NCBI GenBank assembly: GCA_036785705.1
Contig: JAWUZG010000036.1
Span: 10,845,501 to 10,909,500, forward strand
Reading direction: 5' to 3'
DNA length: 64,000 nt
DNA from: Acanthornis magna
Lineage: Eukaryota > Chordata > Aves > Passeriformes > Acanthizidae
Part shown: one piece after another, positions 36,451 through 50,200 of the stretch
Position numbering within the stretch: position 1 is the first letter of the stretch
Layout of the letters: the number at the start of each line of letters is the position of its first letter
Notes under the pieces: generated by a model
What the model was told of the DNA's origin: nothing
The model's database searches: none
What the model saw: the letters and a program-made list of their open reading frames with translations, nothing else
Position numbers and translations under genes: made by a program

Positions 36451-39400
36451 ACACTGCACAATTAAGAAGTACCTAAAGAGCACATGAAACCAGGAAAGGA
36501 TGATGGGTGAAACATCACTGTGTACCTACACTGGTACAATGGTACTGCGAGCCAGCCATGGTCAGAAAGGAGCACGGGGAAAAACGAGCCTCTGGTGTGA
36601 CTCCGTGCAGCAGCTCATGTCTTGCAGTTCCAAACTAAAGCTTTTTTACCCAAAACACAGTCTACTTCCATTTGGTGTATCATACCTAGGTCTTTAATAT
36701 ATAAACTGAAACATAATGCTAATCAGACTGAAGAATTGTCGAGTGAAGCCAATGCACAGACAACTGCATGAACCTGTAATTTAGGCAATCTGTATATTCA
36801 TACCTCACTAAGAGCAACTTGGTAAACCTGTGTTTACATTGTCTTGCAAATCAAAACAGCCATATTGAACCTATATTAAGAAAAGTTTAAATAATATTTT
36901 AAAACAAACAATTATTTATAATTATTTTAAAAATAATTTCAAGAATCAGAAGGCATTTTGCCGTAAGTCTAAGATGAGATGTTTCTATTAAAAGAAAAAG
37001 AATGCCCCATACTTTTTGAATACATGAAATGATGCTAAAGTATCTAAGAAAGTCACAGGAAGTTTTTGGATGTGGCAGGACATAAAAAAAAATAATTCCA
37101 AGAGCAAAACACCCTGGAGTATGGGCAATTCTTCTTACTCAGTGGCATCATACTCAATGGCATCATACGTCAGTTTCCTTAAGCAAGAAAATACAACAAA
37201 ACTCCCTATGTATTATTTGGATGTAAAGCAACCCTAACAATTCAGATTCAAAAAACCCAATTATTTTTGAACAACAATATTATCCTAGATGGTAGAAGTG
37301 GAGCACAGTTTTGACTAAAAACGATATAGAATTCCTTTAAAAGAGAAAAAACTTAGCCAAAGCAATACCAAAGCAACACCACATAGCAAATGCTCCTGTG
37401 AGGCTACACTCCTCTCATGAGCTAATGTTAATAAGGAAAATTATCAGTATAAGGAAAAAGATCAGGAAATCAGTTTCTGACTTTGGTTTTCCAAATTTGA
37501 TGAGGAAAAATAAAGTAAAACCTGAAAGAATTGAATGGCATTAAAGGTCTGTCTTTTTAAACATGGGAGCCAACCAACTGAATGCAATGAAATAAAAGTT
37601 AAAAAGAGAAAATCACTAGCAAAAATGCAAACTCTTGGACACCAATTGCAGATTTCTACCAACATAAATTAACTATAAAAATTCCAAAAGTAGTGGGAGG
37701 CTGAAACATCAAAAGTGTAAAAATCCCTGCACTTCAGGGGAGGATTGCAAGCTTGAGCCAATAGGGTGCAGCTCATTTATGAGTGCTTTAGCAGAGAAGG
37801 AGAGAACATTCCCCAGGTATAAACCACTAGTAATTAGGCTACTAGATGATGAGCATGGTAGTTTTTAGGTTTCTATCACACACCATTCTATCTTATATTA
37901 TTAACATTACTTTGGTAAAAACCAATAGTAATATGTGCTTTAACCTGGTACTCTGGATATTTGCCTGTTGGACTTGACTTTCAGAGGCTTTTTGAGTGCA
38001 GAATATTCGACACAGTGTGAAAGGCCATAAATAGTTTTAACATCACTCAAAACTACCAAAAGATATCCACAGATGAGCTACAAACCGAAGTGGAAGAACT
38101 CATGCAGACAATATAACCTTGGCAGTCAGCAAAGCCTAGACCTCCCAAACTACCTGGTTGTTTTTCCTCTTGCTGTGAGTATATAAAAAAAGAGTAAAAC
38201 ACAACCTTTTAAAATTTACAGACTGCTATTAGGTTTCTTAGCAGTCAGCCCTGGGTCCGTTATGGGAAGATTATTTTCACAAGATGGATAACAGTAAACT
38301 GAATTTACGAAAAGCATTATGTTCGAATCTAGACTAAATCTTACCTTGTCTTCACCAACAACAAGCTTGGGAATCAAACAGATTATAAACATTAAGTATT
38401 AAAATAGAAAGTAAAGCCATGTGATTTTATTTAGGAACTCAATAAGGAGTCAGGGTGGGCCAAGAGGCTCACTTTGCAGGAGCTATCATTGCAAGACTGA
38501 AGCACAGGATTGCTCACCACATTTCTTGACCATGTCCCCTAAGTTCTAGTTTTTTCTACCTTTCTTTGGTGTATCTAAAATCTTAAGGAGACTGAAAATC
38601 TCTTGCTGATAGAGACGTCTAGGGACAAGGAGTGTGGCATAAGGGCAAATATTGATGGATTAATGGACCTCTGACATTACTGAATTTTTTGCACACTAAT
38701 TTTATGTACCAATACAACAAAACAAAAAGTTCCATCAAAATAAATAGTTGAGCAAAATCCCTGTTCTTATCATACAGTCTTAAAATGATGTTAAAAATTC
38801 ATACATTTTCCCTCACATATCTCCATGCCTTCTAAACTGTTCCCATAATTTTCATATGGCTTTTTCAGCACAGCTTCAAATCATAGATTTTGTGATTTAC
38901 AAGCATTTTTCCCTTCAGAATGACCTTTCCAAATCACACCACAAAGAGATATCTGCACAAAATAAGATCTTACTATATTATAAAATACAATTTTGAAATA
39001 AAAAAGTTCAGTTACAAATCATTAGAAATTACCACCTTAATTTTTAAAGAGCACCCTTCAGGGTATGGAATTACTGAGTACTCCATACTTTAAAATACTT
39101 GCTGTTAGTTCTGTACATCTAACCATTGCTGTACCACTGTCAAATGTTTTGGATAAGTAAATTTTGCATGGTTATCCTATTCCCAGCAGAGGCAACTAGA
39201 AACTGTATTTCCTCATAGGCACCATGTACATAACACTTTTATTGACCAAAGGCAATGAAGGTGAAATTACATACATTCATCAAATTATTTGAAAACTCAA
39301 AGCCTTACCAAGAAACTTATTATTAGAACCTATGAAGAGCACACTTTTGCTGAGAATGGTATGATATAATAAAACCCTAAATGTTCAACCTTCAGCTGAC

Positions 39401-42400
39401 CAGAACAGCTTGTCATATACTATAAGGAGACAGTGGCATGTTTCAGCAATCTCCTTTCTAAAGCCTTTGTATCACCACGAAGCATATGGCTAAGGATCAC
39501 GCAATGAGATCAGACTGTTCATTGAGTTATACAGAGATCTCCTTTATCTCTGTTTTTGGAAGGCAGGCTTAGGTAGATTGTATTTTCACATTAACATCTG
39601 CAGAGCACTCCAAAATCCTGGCATGGCCAATGACCTGGAAGTTTCAGGTCCTGTGATTTATCCTCCTCCACTACACATTAATTTAGGTGTGTAGATAGGA
39701 TCCTTTCACTTCAACTAAAGTAGATAATGTAAAAAAATTTTAGCTGACAGATCTTTTTCTTCACCTGTTTATTTAAAAATTAATTTACAAGTCATTATGA
39801 TTTTGTTCAGCATATATGTATATCCACAGACATTCTCCATTCATCCATTTGACAGAAATTAAGACAAGAAACAGCTGAGTAAGTCCTACAGTGCATTTGT
39901 GTATTACATCCCTGCACTCAACAGGCAAACCTACATCTAATAATAAATACTGAATGAGAATAGAATCAGTGCATGTGTATAGATTATAAGTTTGATCACA
40001 AAGCACAAAGGCTTTACTGAAGGTCACAGTTAAGAGCTCTCTCAGTTTCTTTCATTCATGGGTAGGATTTGACCTGTCCTTCAGACTGGCCAGTAGTTTT
40101 AAGTTTGGTCAAAAAATTTCACTGCAGCCTTCATCTGAAACTACAGATGAAACTATACATAAGTATACATAACTTGCAATGATTTTTGTTCAATTAGATT
40201 ATTAATACAATGGGTTTAAAATTCAAATTGGGAAGAATAAAAGTAGGAAAACTCCACATTTTTCAAAATGGAACTTTAGCATGGTGTTCCATGCAATCCA
40301 GGGAAATGAGACACAGCATATTACTGCACCATTTTTCCCAGCAGAGCTAAACATCAAAACACCTTCCCCTACATTTTATACAAAGCCCAGACACAGAGAA
40401 AAATGCACAGAGTATGACATTAGCCATACTGGAGTTATTAATGGAATAAATGCAGCAGTCAAAGACCCTCTGAAGATAAAAGCATCACTCTCTCCCATCT
40501 CTGGAACTTTGCCCAAATCACAGTAATATTTTCATATTTGTCAGCCTTTTTTTCCCTGTAATGAAAGAGTTTCCTTCATAATAGTAAATAAAAATTAAGT
40601 GTTCCTTCTGTGGTTCAAAGTAAAATGGTTTCAGTAATGATGCAGACAGTACAGTGTGCATCTTTCTAAGGAAAGATTTACTGCTTCAATTTCAATTTCA
40701 CATTTTGTATTGCTTCAGGGTTAAAAATACTAGGACATGTAATCATGCAGAAATCTATTTCTTACAAGTGAATTGGCTGCTTTTTCTAGTATCTAGCTCT
40801 ATGTTTGAGAAGGGTCACATTTACTCATTAATACTCAGAGAACGAGGTTTTATAATGTAAACATATGTTCTGTAAAACTAAGTCTTGCATAGTCGACAGT
40901 AAAATAATCTTAAAAACTTCAGTGTAGAATGTTAACTAGACTTGGCCTTAAAATTCCTTCTGCAGGAAAAGTAACTGAGCTAGAAAGAACAGTTATGTCA
41001 ATCACTGATTTGACAGACTGACAGTTACATCAGTTATGACAACTTCTGGTCTTACAGACAATCCACAGAGTTTCTGTACAAATCTCAGCTATTATTGTTT
41101 GAACTAGAACCAAACTTTAAGCAAGATATCTGGTCTAGTGTTAAAAATTGCAGAAGCTTCAACATAGGAACAAGTCACCGCGGAACAAAGAGTTACTCTA
41201 TTTCCAAGCATCCTGCTGACAGTTTACCCTGGCCCAAGACAAATTCAAGACAGTTTACATCCGCTGAAGACTAAGCTCATTTAGATTACTTTGTGTTTGC
41301 TGAAGGCTAAGTGGGCATGGACTATGATCAAGAATGAGCTGACCTGTAGCAAGTTCATATCCCATTGCAAGTGTCTTTCCCACCCCCACATCAAGCACTC
41401 ACTGGAGCATGCAAATTTATTTCTGTATTTAACTCCATCACATTTAAGACCCCCTTCTATTCAAAATCTTCTACATGTTCACTTACAGCTGACAGTAATT
41501 TCTGATTTGTTTACATAAGAGATATAGCTTCTTAATTAACAGCAAGCGATTTTTCTGTATCTCAAATCAGATATTCTTAACACTTCACTCTGAAAAACAG
41601 GCTCAAGATCTGTTAGAAATGGGGTCAAAAACCATTAGAAAGTATTTGGACCTATAATGACAATGCTTTATTTAGCAGAATTAGGAATGGCAGTTACAGT
41701 CTTTGGTATTCAAAGCCACCTTTGCTGTCACCATCGCCCAAGAAAGTCCTGCTGTCTTAAGGCAAAGCTGAAGCACCAGGGAGAACCTAGAAATGCCAGC
41801 ATTACAAACCATGTATCACTTTGTCTGTGCAATGTTTCATCTTATCATGATTGCACATGAAGTGAAATAATATTCTTAAATGGTATTCATTTTCTAACTA
41901 ACCCCTCTGATAAAAGAAAAAGGAAAAAAAAAGCTGTGGCTAGCATATAGTAGACCTTCAAATCTCTTTTAGATTCCTTTTCCACATACTGCAACAGAGA
42001 GCTATTTTCTGTCCTCCCACTCTCACCCAGAAGCAATGTCTGCTTGTCACTTAGATAGCTGCTCATGAAAGATATAAGTAGTAACAAGTTGTTGATTCCA
42101 GTATTTAATTTATTGCCAAGAGTAGAAGCAATAAGCAAAATTCTGTTTGACTACAAGCAGTCAGCAAATTAAATACCACCACAAACAAGCCTGTATCCTT
42201 TAAGTGTAACTTAACCACACCTTATAGCTCTTCTCCTTTATGCTGCGAGCCCTTATATAATGAATGCCCAATGAAGCTGGAGTGTCTCTACACTGTCCTG
42301 GATATCTACCCTCTCGACATAATGCAATTGAACTGTTTCTCGTTTGCTACACCTACAATTCTTTTTTTTTTCACTAGCAAATTTGGTGTCATACTGTGAC

Positions 42401-45399
42401 TGAGGCTACGCAAGGCAGCACACATGCATGCTTTTCTCTAGCACACAGGTTTTTTGGGGCCTCCACTGAATCTCAAGTACAAAGGTGAAGAGACTTTCCA
42501 GGTCTAAGAAGACTCGCAGAACATTACCCAGACGTGTTGTTACAGGACTTGAAGGACACGTTATGGGTTTTGAAGAGATATTATGAACCTCTTTCAATGT
42601 ATGAGGGAAGGGCAATATCACCTACCCTCATAAGCTGAGAGGACTTACAGTTACAAGTAATTATTTCTTTATAATTGCTTTCAAAGACTAAAGCAAAAGA
42701 TTACATTCTTAAACTGTCATTTTCTTCATGTTTTCCAAAAGTTGCATCAGGTAATACATGTTATTTTTGATCTGAACTCAAGTGACATTTATTTGAATGT
42801 TCAAACACTTTTTGTTAGGTATCTATTTCATACTAAATGTACAATTTGGTAATAAGAACAAACATCCTGAGCTGAGGTTTCATTCAACCATAATGCACGC
42901 CCTACAGACCACAGTAACACATTAAACAGAAGCTGATTTTAAAACTTCCTGGGCTGAAGCTAAGATTTTTAACTTTATTTGCAAAATAAATATATTAAAA
43001 AACATTAATACGAACAAATGGGTTATCAAAAGTTTTCATGCAGAAATTTCCTGCAGATCCAGAATGAAGGCAGATTCAGCATTGTTAATGGCACACAACT
43101 CTCAGTGCGGTTGTAGGAAAACAAATCCAAAGTCCACAAAATCTCTACAAGCTCTTCTAATTCCTGCAATAAACTTAGTCAGATAAAAATAGGGGCAATG
43201 AGAAAACTGCATTGCAATATTGATGGAGCATTGCCAGTTGCTGTTCTCATTTAAATGGGAATCTTTCGTTTGAGCTCCCCTGTTGCTCGCTGCTAGAATA
43301 AACTGCCTAGACAAGTTCCAAGCCTTCAGGTGTTCTATAGGCCAAAGTCAATATTTTAAATACCACCCCAAGAACACCACCAGCATTATTAACTTACAAT
43401 TTTATCATGAGTCTCAGGATATTTGTTGATTTTTTTTTCCATACCCCAGTTTCCAGAGTCACACAGTGACAAGAAAACCTCACTTGTTGTATTAAATGAA
43501 AAGAGCTATTGGAGATAGATACACTTAAATAAGCAGCCTACCATGTTCCTTACCAGCTTTGGGTTATGAAGGTGGGTTAAAATGCAGTTCAATAAAATGC
43601 ATGTTGCAAACATCTAATCACAAGCAGACAGTAGTCTGCACTATAGTGTTCTACTCTCAGTCTTCTATAAAAATACAGATGGAAAAATGTTTTTTTGGCC
43701 ATTGATCTACTTGATCATTGCCAACAGCTAGAAATCTAGCAAGATTTGTAACTCATGAATACTTCCACCAAATTTTCTGGTAGTTTCCCTTAAACTAGAA
43801 CCAGTATTTTCTTTCTTTTCATTTGATTGAGCTTCTGCCAACCAACTTACTTTTGTGCATCAACCAGTCCTCCAAAATACAGTGACAGACTGCTGAGACC
43901 ATCTTAAAAGAAAAAAGCTCGTGTTGATAGGATTATGACAGCAACAAGCCTGTAGCTCTCTATTCCTGCTGGATTTTGATGCCAGGAGAGTTCCCCTAAA
44001 AGAGAAGAACTTCTTCAAACTCCCTGGGGGAATGTTTTGCAGGAAAGAAACACTTGAAATTTGATTTGTCCACTGACGAACAGTACTAAAAGTCTGTTCA
44101 AATGCTCTAACAAACACATGAAGCACAGCACAGCCAAGTAACTTTACTTTATAAATCATATCGTTTTCATTTCCTGAATTCATAACCACAGTGATGCAAT
44201 AATGGAAACTTTTGTATGTTTATAAGTTAGATGACCCACAATCGTTCCCTACAGTAAGCACTAGTAATTTCTGACTATTAAAATAATTGTTATATTCTAT
44301 TGCTATGGTTTGCTTAACGTTGTAAGGCAAGTTTTCTGTTTCACAAACCGTATTACATTGGCAACAAGATTTCTTACCTTAGCCAACAGTATTGGATGTG
44401 ATTAATTTCTAACATTCTTTTTCAAAGTCAAAATAAACATCCACTCAATTTTCTTTGTTTGCCATCTCAACATCCTAAGCCGGCTGGCCTTCTCACAAAT
44501 TCATGTTGGTTGTCCCTAATTAACTTTTTTTCTTTTTAAAATATTTGAATTACATCCAGTTAGATTATTTCCATTTAAACTCCCTTTCATCTAACATTAA
44601 TCCCCAATTGTTGAATTTCATTTAAATAACAATCCCACATTATATTTTAAATCAAACTGTCAATTAAAATAGACTGTTCAGACTTACAACAAAAGTCATT
44701 GATGTGGCAAATAATGATGGGAAAAATGAAGATACCTTTTACAGAACTCTATATACAAAGTACCATATTATAGAATCAGATGTTAAAACACCACCACATC
44801 TGATCAAGAAAGTTAATATGCACTGTTTCAGAATATTTAGAGGGATTGCTTTAGGATATTGTTTTGTAACCCTTCACTTCTTAAATTACTCTCCATCTCA
44901 GTATTTTGTGCTGGTTAGAGGTAGAAGTTAATTTTCTCCCACAGCTGCTGCCATAGATGCTTCACCTATCTAATTAACTAAACCAAAAAGATACCTTGCA
45001 TATTTTCTCAGAGTTCTTCTGAAGGAGAACGAACCTGTCCTTTTGTAGAATAACACACAAAGGAGCTGTGCAAGGTTGGATTCTACTCTTCACACTTCTA
45101 ACTAATATTCACGCACCTGCTTCACACCTTCAGCGTAGTAGCTGCTTTCCAGACACTTGAGAAGGGCAGCCTGTTATCTTTCAGACAGCAGATCAAACTA
45201 GATGTGCCATTTAAGCAAAATAACCACAGAATAGCTTGCTGGAAGTAACAACCACACTATGAGGCTCAACAGATGAGACGCAATGAAGAAATTCTGTCTA
45301 TACAATCTGCTTCATCCATTTCTTTTCATAATTAACTTTAATCTTTGCATCCTATGTCTCATACTTAATTTGTTTAATTGGCTGAAGTCTAGAACGGCC
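36451..45399. other. AT-rich noncoding stretch
   Basis: I see no recognised gene or repeat family. A small 15-bp tandem duplication lies at 37136-37165. T-rich and A-rich runs are common. Confidence 0.5.
37136..37165. repeat. 15-bp tandem duplication
   Basis: TACTCAGTGGCATCA is followed directly by TACTCAATGGCATCA, which differs at one base. Confidence 0.9.
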
Positions 45400-47200
45400 T
45401 CCAGCTGTCTAGACCATTGAACTAAGAATGCAACCCTGCACCAGCTCAAAGTACCATGCCTCAAGTTTTGCTCCCAGAGATTTACATGAGCAGTTATTCA
45501 CACTGCTTTCTAGTTTGTCTTTGCAAGGTACTTCCTGTTCTACTTGTTTTAATTGCCTACTTGTTATTCTACCAAAGCACTACTTGATTACCAGTATATT
45601 TACCATAAATATACATTTGTTTTGCAAACAATCACAGTTTTTCTTGGTGTGGATCTTCCATCATTCTGTTCTTTCATTCACTTACAAGGTATATTTTATG
45701 TCCTTCCATGATGTTAATTATATTATTGTGTATATTTGCTTCAGTACAATGAATTAGCTTTCTCTTTCTTTCTCTATTCCTCTCCCACATCATATCTTTT
45801 CTTTATTATGGGTGCATGACCCCATGGCATAAGAGTAGAAAATTTCTGCATGTTTCATCTTAACTTTCCCATACACTTGCTCTGCTGGAAATTTTATGCA
45901 TTACATTTATTTTTTAGAGTCAATTCTCTGTAGCACTTCAGTAAATAGTTATTTAAATTTTATGTCTAAGAACAAGGTGATTTTAAAACACTCAGAGTTA
46001 TATATTTTGATTTTTTCAATCAAAACACAACTTACCATAGCTCCTAAAGAGTTTCATTCATTTTTCCACTTTCTGACACAGAAGATACCATTGGGCTGTG
46101 TACCTGTGTCTTGGGGTATATACACCAACATTCTCACGACTTCATTTCACAATTTACATCAACTAATCTTCCCTTTGAAATAGCAATCCCTGAGCACTTT
46201 AGAAAGGTTCTTTGATAAGGATCTAAGTCAAACTAGTTGTCTCCCTCTCTCTCTTTCCAGCAGAAGAGACTTGATGCACTAAGAGACTTTACTTGACTAT
46301 CTGCCCCGTGATTTGGCAGAGATGTGCCATCAGTATATTAAACCTCCAAATCTCATGAAGATCAACAAGTTTGCAGAGCACTGTAATCACATTAACTGAC
46401 CCAGACTCTTTAAGAATGAAGCCCAGATCCAAACGTCATTAGAAACTGAAGAAGCCACAGAGGGATGTAACCGCATACATACTTTAACTACAGAAAAGCC
46501 AGAGATAATCCTCAGATCAGTTTTAAGACTCAAGTCCATTACAAGTCTGTACCTCCGACTCCTTCCAAAATTTTTACCATCTTCTCATTTTTAATGTAAC
46601 ATCTGCAGATTCTGCATCTCCCTTCTTGTTTCCAACTTTTTTGTCTGTTTATCTATACTGTTTAATAATTTGAAAGTTTATTTTCTTGCATTTCTGTATC
46701 CTTGAAGAGAGTCACCCTTCCATTATTAAGCAATAAAACCTCAATGAAGTTTTCAATAAATTTTCCTTCAGCTTGTATTCATTCCTTTTGATGATATCTG
46801 CCAAATCTCTTTATATTGCATTTCCCCACAACTCTCCACAGGTTAGGACTTCTGTTTTATCTACATTTTAATAATTCTCAATTATATTTACCAGATTTAA
46901 AACCTATCTTTACGTGTCCCAGAAAGCCCATCCTATTTTCTTCCAGATTATTCTTTCTATTTGACCCTTCCCACTCTTCCATTATCTCCACACATTGTCA
47001 ACATCTTTTGGACAGCCCATAAAGGGATAACTCACTTTCATGATATTATTATTTCTACTTAAGAAGTACAAGCTTACTACATATCAATTGTGCAATCCTC
47101 CCTCCCTTCAGTTTTATTAATCTCTTTCTTGGGCCTCTCCATAGAGTTATTTCCTCTTCACATTTCACATGTTTTCTTCATTAACTTTTTCAGCAACAAA
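45400..47200. other. pyrimidine-skewed noncoding stretch
   Basis: The plus strand is visibly rich in T and C over long runs (for example TTTCTCTTTCTTTCTCTATT near 45760), more than its surroundings. No gene or repeat family was recognised. It may be an old inserted sequence or an intron with transcription-linked skew. Confidence 0.4.
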
Positions 47201-50200
47201 ATTCAGACACTACCAGTAAATAAAATTAACAAGACCTATCTCAAATCTGCTCAGAATAAAGAGTTCAACTATAATCCAATATTGTATGTCTGTAGGTGAA
47301 CAGGGTGGAGAAACAATTTTAAAAAGGAAGTGACTGCAAACATGGCCCAAATAGTGAAGACAAAGATACAAATCTAAGCACAGTTCTGAACAAGATCAAT
47401 GAAAATGCATAAGAAACCCCAGATAATTTACACTTGATCATTAATAACATCTGAGCATCTCTCAAAATTTTCAGAAGTTTACTGTTTACTTTTAGAGTGT
47501 CAGCCTTTAGGTATAATCAGTTAAAAAATAAGTCTTTACCTTTGCATAAAAATATTAGATTTTAGAAAAACTGAAAGGTTTTGAACTGTAAAGAATCCAA
47601 AGAAATAAAACTGGCAAAAAGTTTGAAGCCTGAACTGATATGGCAAAGTACTCAACAAACTATGGACTACAAAACTCCATGTAAGTTTTGCTTCTATGTA
47701 TTTTTGATAATTAGGAATACTGAAATACTGAAACAATTAGGAATACTGAAATAAAAGTGGAAGTAGCAGTGAGCCACAGTATTTACCTCAGACTATAATG
47801 AATAATCATTTCAATTAAAACATTATCAGAAAGATATACCACTGGACCATTAAAAATATTGCCTATATTCAATAGTGATTCTATTCATAGTATTTAGTGT
47901 GCTCATTAAATACAACTGCAATAGCCTAATCCTTCCCAAGTATTGTATCTTGCAAAGGAATAGGCAGAAGTTTCAATTTGAAATTATAATAGCAGTCCTA
48001 ATTAATGTCTAAACATTAAGTCATTTAGTACATAACATTTAAATTTTGTTGCTTGTTTCTATGAGATTAAAAAAAGTGGAGGAATAGATTGATCTGGAGA
48101 TAATTTAAGTGGGCAAGAAGTAAGACCAGTAGACTCCAGCCCTCCTAGGGCACTCAAGCAAGAGTGGAGAAAGGAGACCTGCATTTAAGTAACACAGCTG
48201 GGAATGGGATATGAACTTCACAAAGTTTCAAGGGAATCAACAGAGAACAGAGTGAAAGAAGCTGCAGAAACTAAAGTTAGTATACACAAGAGTACTCACA
48301 GACTGAAAGAGCTTGTCTGCCCATAATATCAAAGCAAAAGCAGTTTCAGGATATAAAACATTGCTGACATGAAAGGACTTACAGCTCTGAATACTACTAC
48401 CACACTCTGAATTTCCTTCAAATTAGGGGCTGACTCACAGCGGCTGCCTTATAAGATTCAAAGCTTTATTTAGTTTTGATAATGATAATATGTATTTTTA
48501 AGGCGTCTCCCATTCCTGTGGAAAAATTGCCAAGTTTACTATTAAGAACATCATCTAGACTCTCTACCATATGGAAATACAGATCAAATCTAAATAGAGA
48601 GCTGACTTTCTTCAGACACTTTTGGAGTCAGTCCTGGATGGTAACTAACTATTCCTGATTATGATGTTGAATAGAACAGACAGAAATAAATCAAAAAGAG
48701 CTAAAAATTATTCCATCAAGTCTAGCACTAATAAAAATGTTCAGACTTGTGCATATTCTGAGGAGCTGTAGAGTACTGTTTCTTCTTTTTTTTTATTTTT
48801 ACATTCAATGGGTATTTTCCAATTTAAATACCTGCCAATTACTTTAGACCTTTGTAAGGTTTATTTAAGCTACTACATACTTGGACCCAACACAGTACCC
48901 TTCTCCCTTTCTGCTGAAGCCAATTTCTATTCAAACCAAAAATATAAATCAGAAACCCGTTTCCAAATATCAGATTGGAAGAAAACAATCTGCAGTAATT
49001 ATTAATAGAATTACTTTAATTCAGCTCAAGATAATTTACTGCTATCAGTTTGCTTTTTTTTTGGGGGGGGAGAAGAAATGGAAGTAGCTAGAAAATCAGT
49101 ATGATGCATTTCAAATGAACAAAAAGAACATAATCATCACCCCTGAGTCTTTACAGGCGAGTGTTTTGCCATCAAATTCTAGGGCTCTAAAATGGACATG
49201 AAAGTAGAGAATAATCCTTAATCTGCTAATACGGTATCTTGATTGAAAAATATACGTCACAGTAACTCAAGGTGGTGGGTGTAAATTCTTTTCTACAGAC
49301 AAATAATGCCTATGGCCAACATGAGAAACTGGCATTTAGATCTAAATCCTAAATTCTATGACATATGTTTTTATTTTGAGTTTTCCCCCCATCCCTGATT
49401 CAAAGCACTGGCAAGAGAAATTACATCAACAGATTTTTGGCACAGCCATGACAGATCCCACATTACAATGAAAAAAAAAATTCCCCCAAAAACCGTGTGT
49501 GACATTTTCTCTTTGAGACCAGTGAAAGTCCAGCACTATCAAAACATGACATGCCAGACTTTTAATATTACTCAATGGAATCCATAAAACTCCTAAAATG
49601 TTGATGTGCAGAGTAAGACTGCAGTCTATGGATTTAAGGTTCAGAGTGATCATCAGATCACTCAGTTTTACAATCTGTAACACACACAAGGCATTTCAGG
49701 CAGCATTTCATGCAATCACTACAATGACTTGTAACTGGTAACTCATGGACCCCATCCACTGATGATTCAAAGAAATGGAGATAAAGGAAATGTGCAGCAC
49801 TCCAGTTTCTCAGAGGTACAACAAGATACCATCCAGAGTGTTAGGCATGGGAAGGTTGGAAGGGAAACTGAAAAGGAAATGGAAGCAAAGTACTTTAGCT
49901 AATGTTAGCATCTCAAGTCAGCTTATAGTACAAACACAGAAAGCCATATTTCAGGTTGCCATGGCAACAACCACCAGATTAGAAAATTTTCACCAGATTT
50001 ACTTTTTTGTTTGAAAGGAGGACAAAAACCCCATTACTGTCATGAATCCCTTGGTGTATTCTCTACCAAAGCAGAAATCCAGGTCAGAAAACACACCTAT
50101 AGTATATGCACTGTGTATATGAATAACCCGTACCTTTATCCCAAAGTACTTAGCCAGATCCATGGGTTGTTTAGTTTCCCCAACAAACTGCTATTGTATC

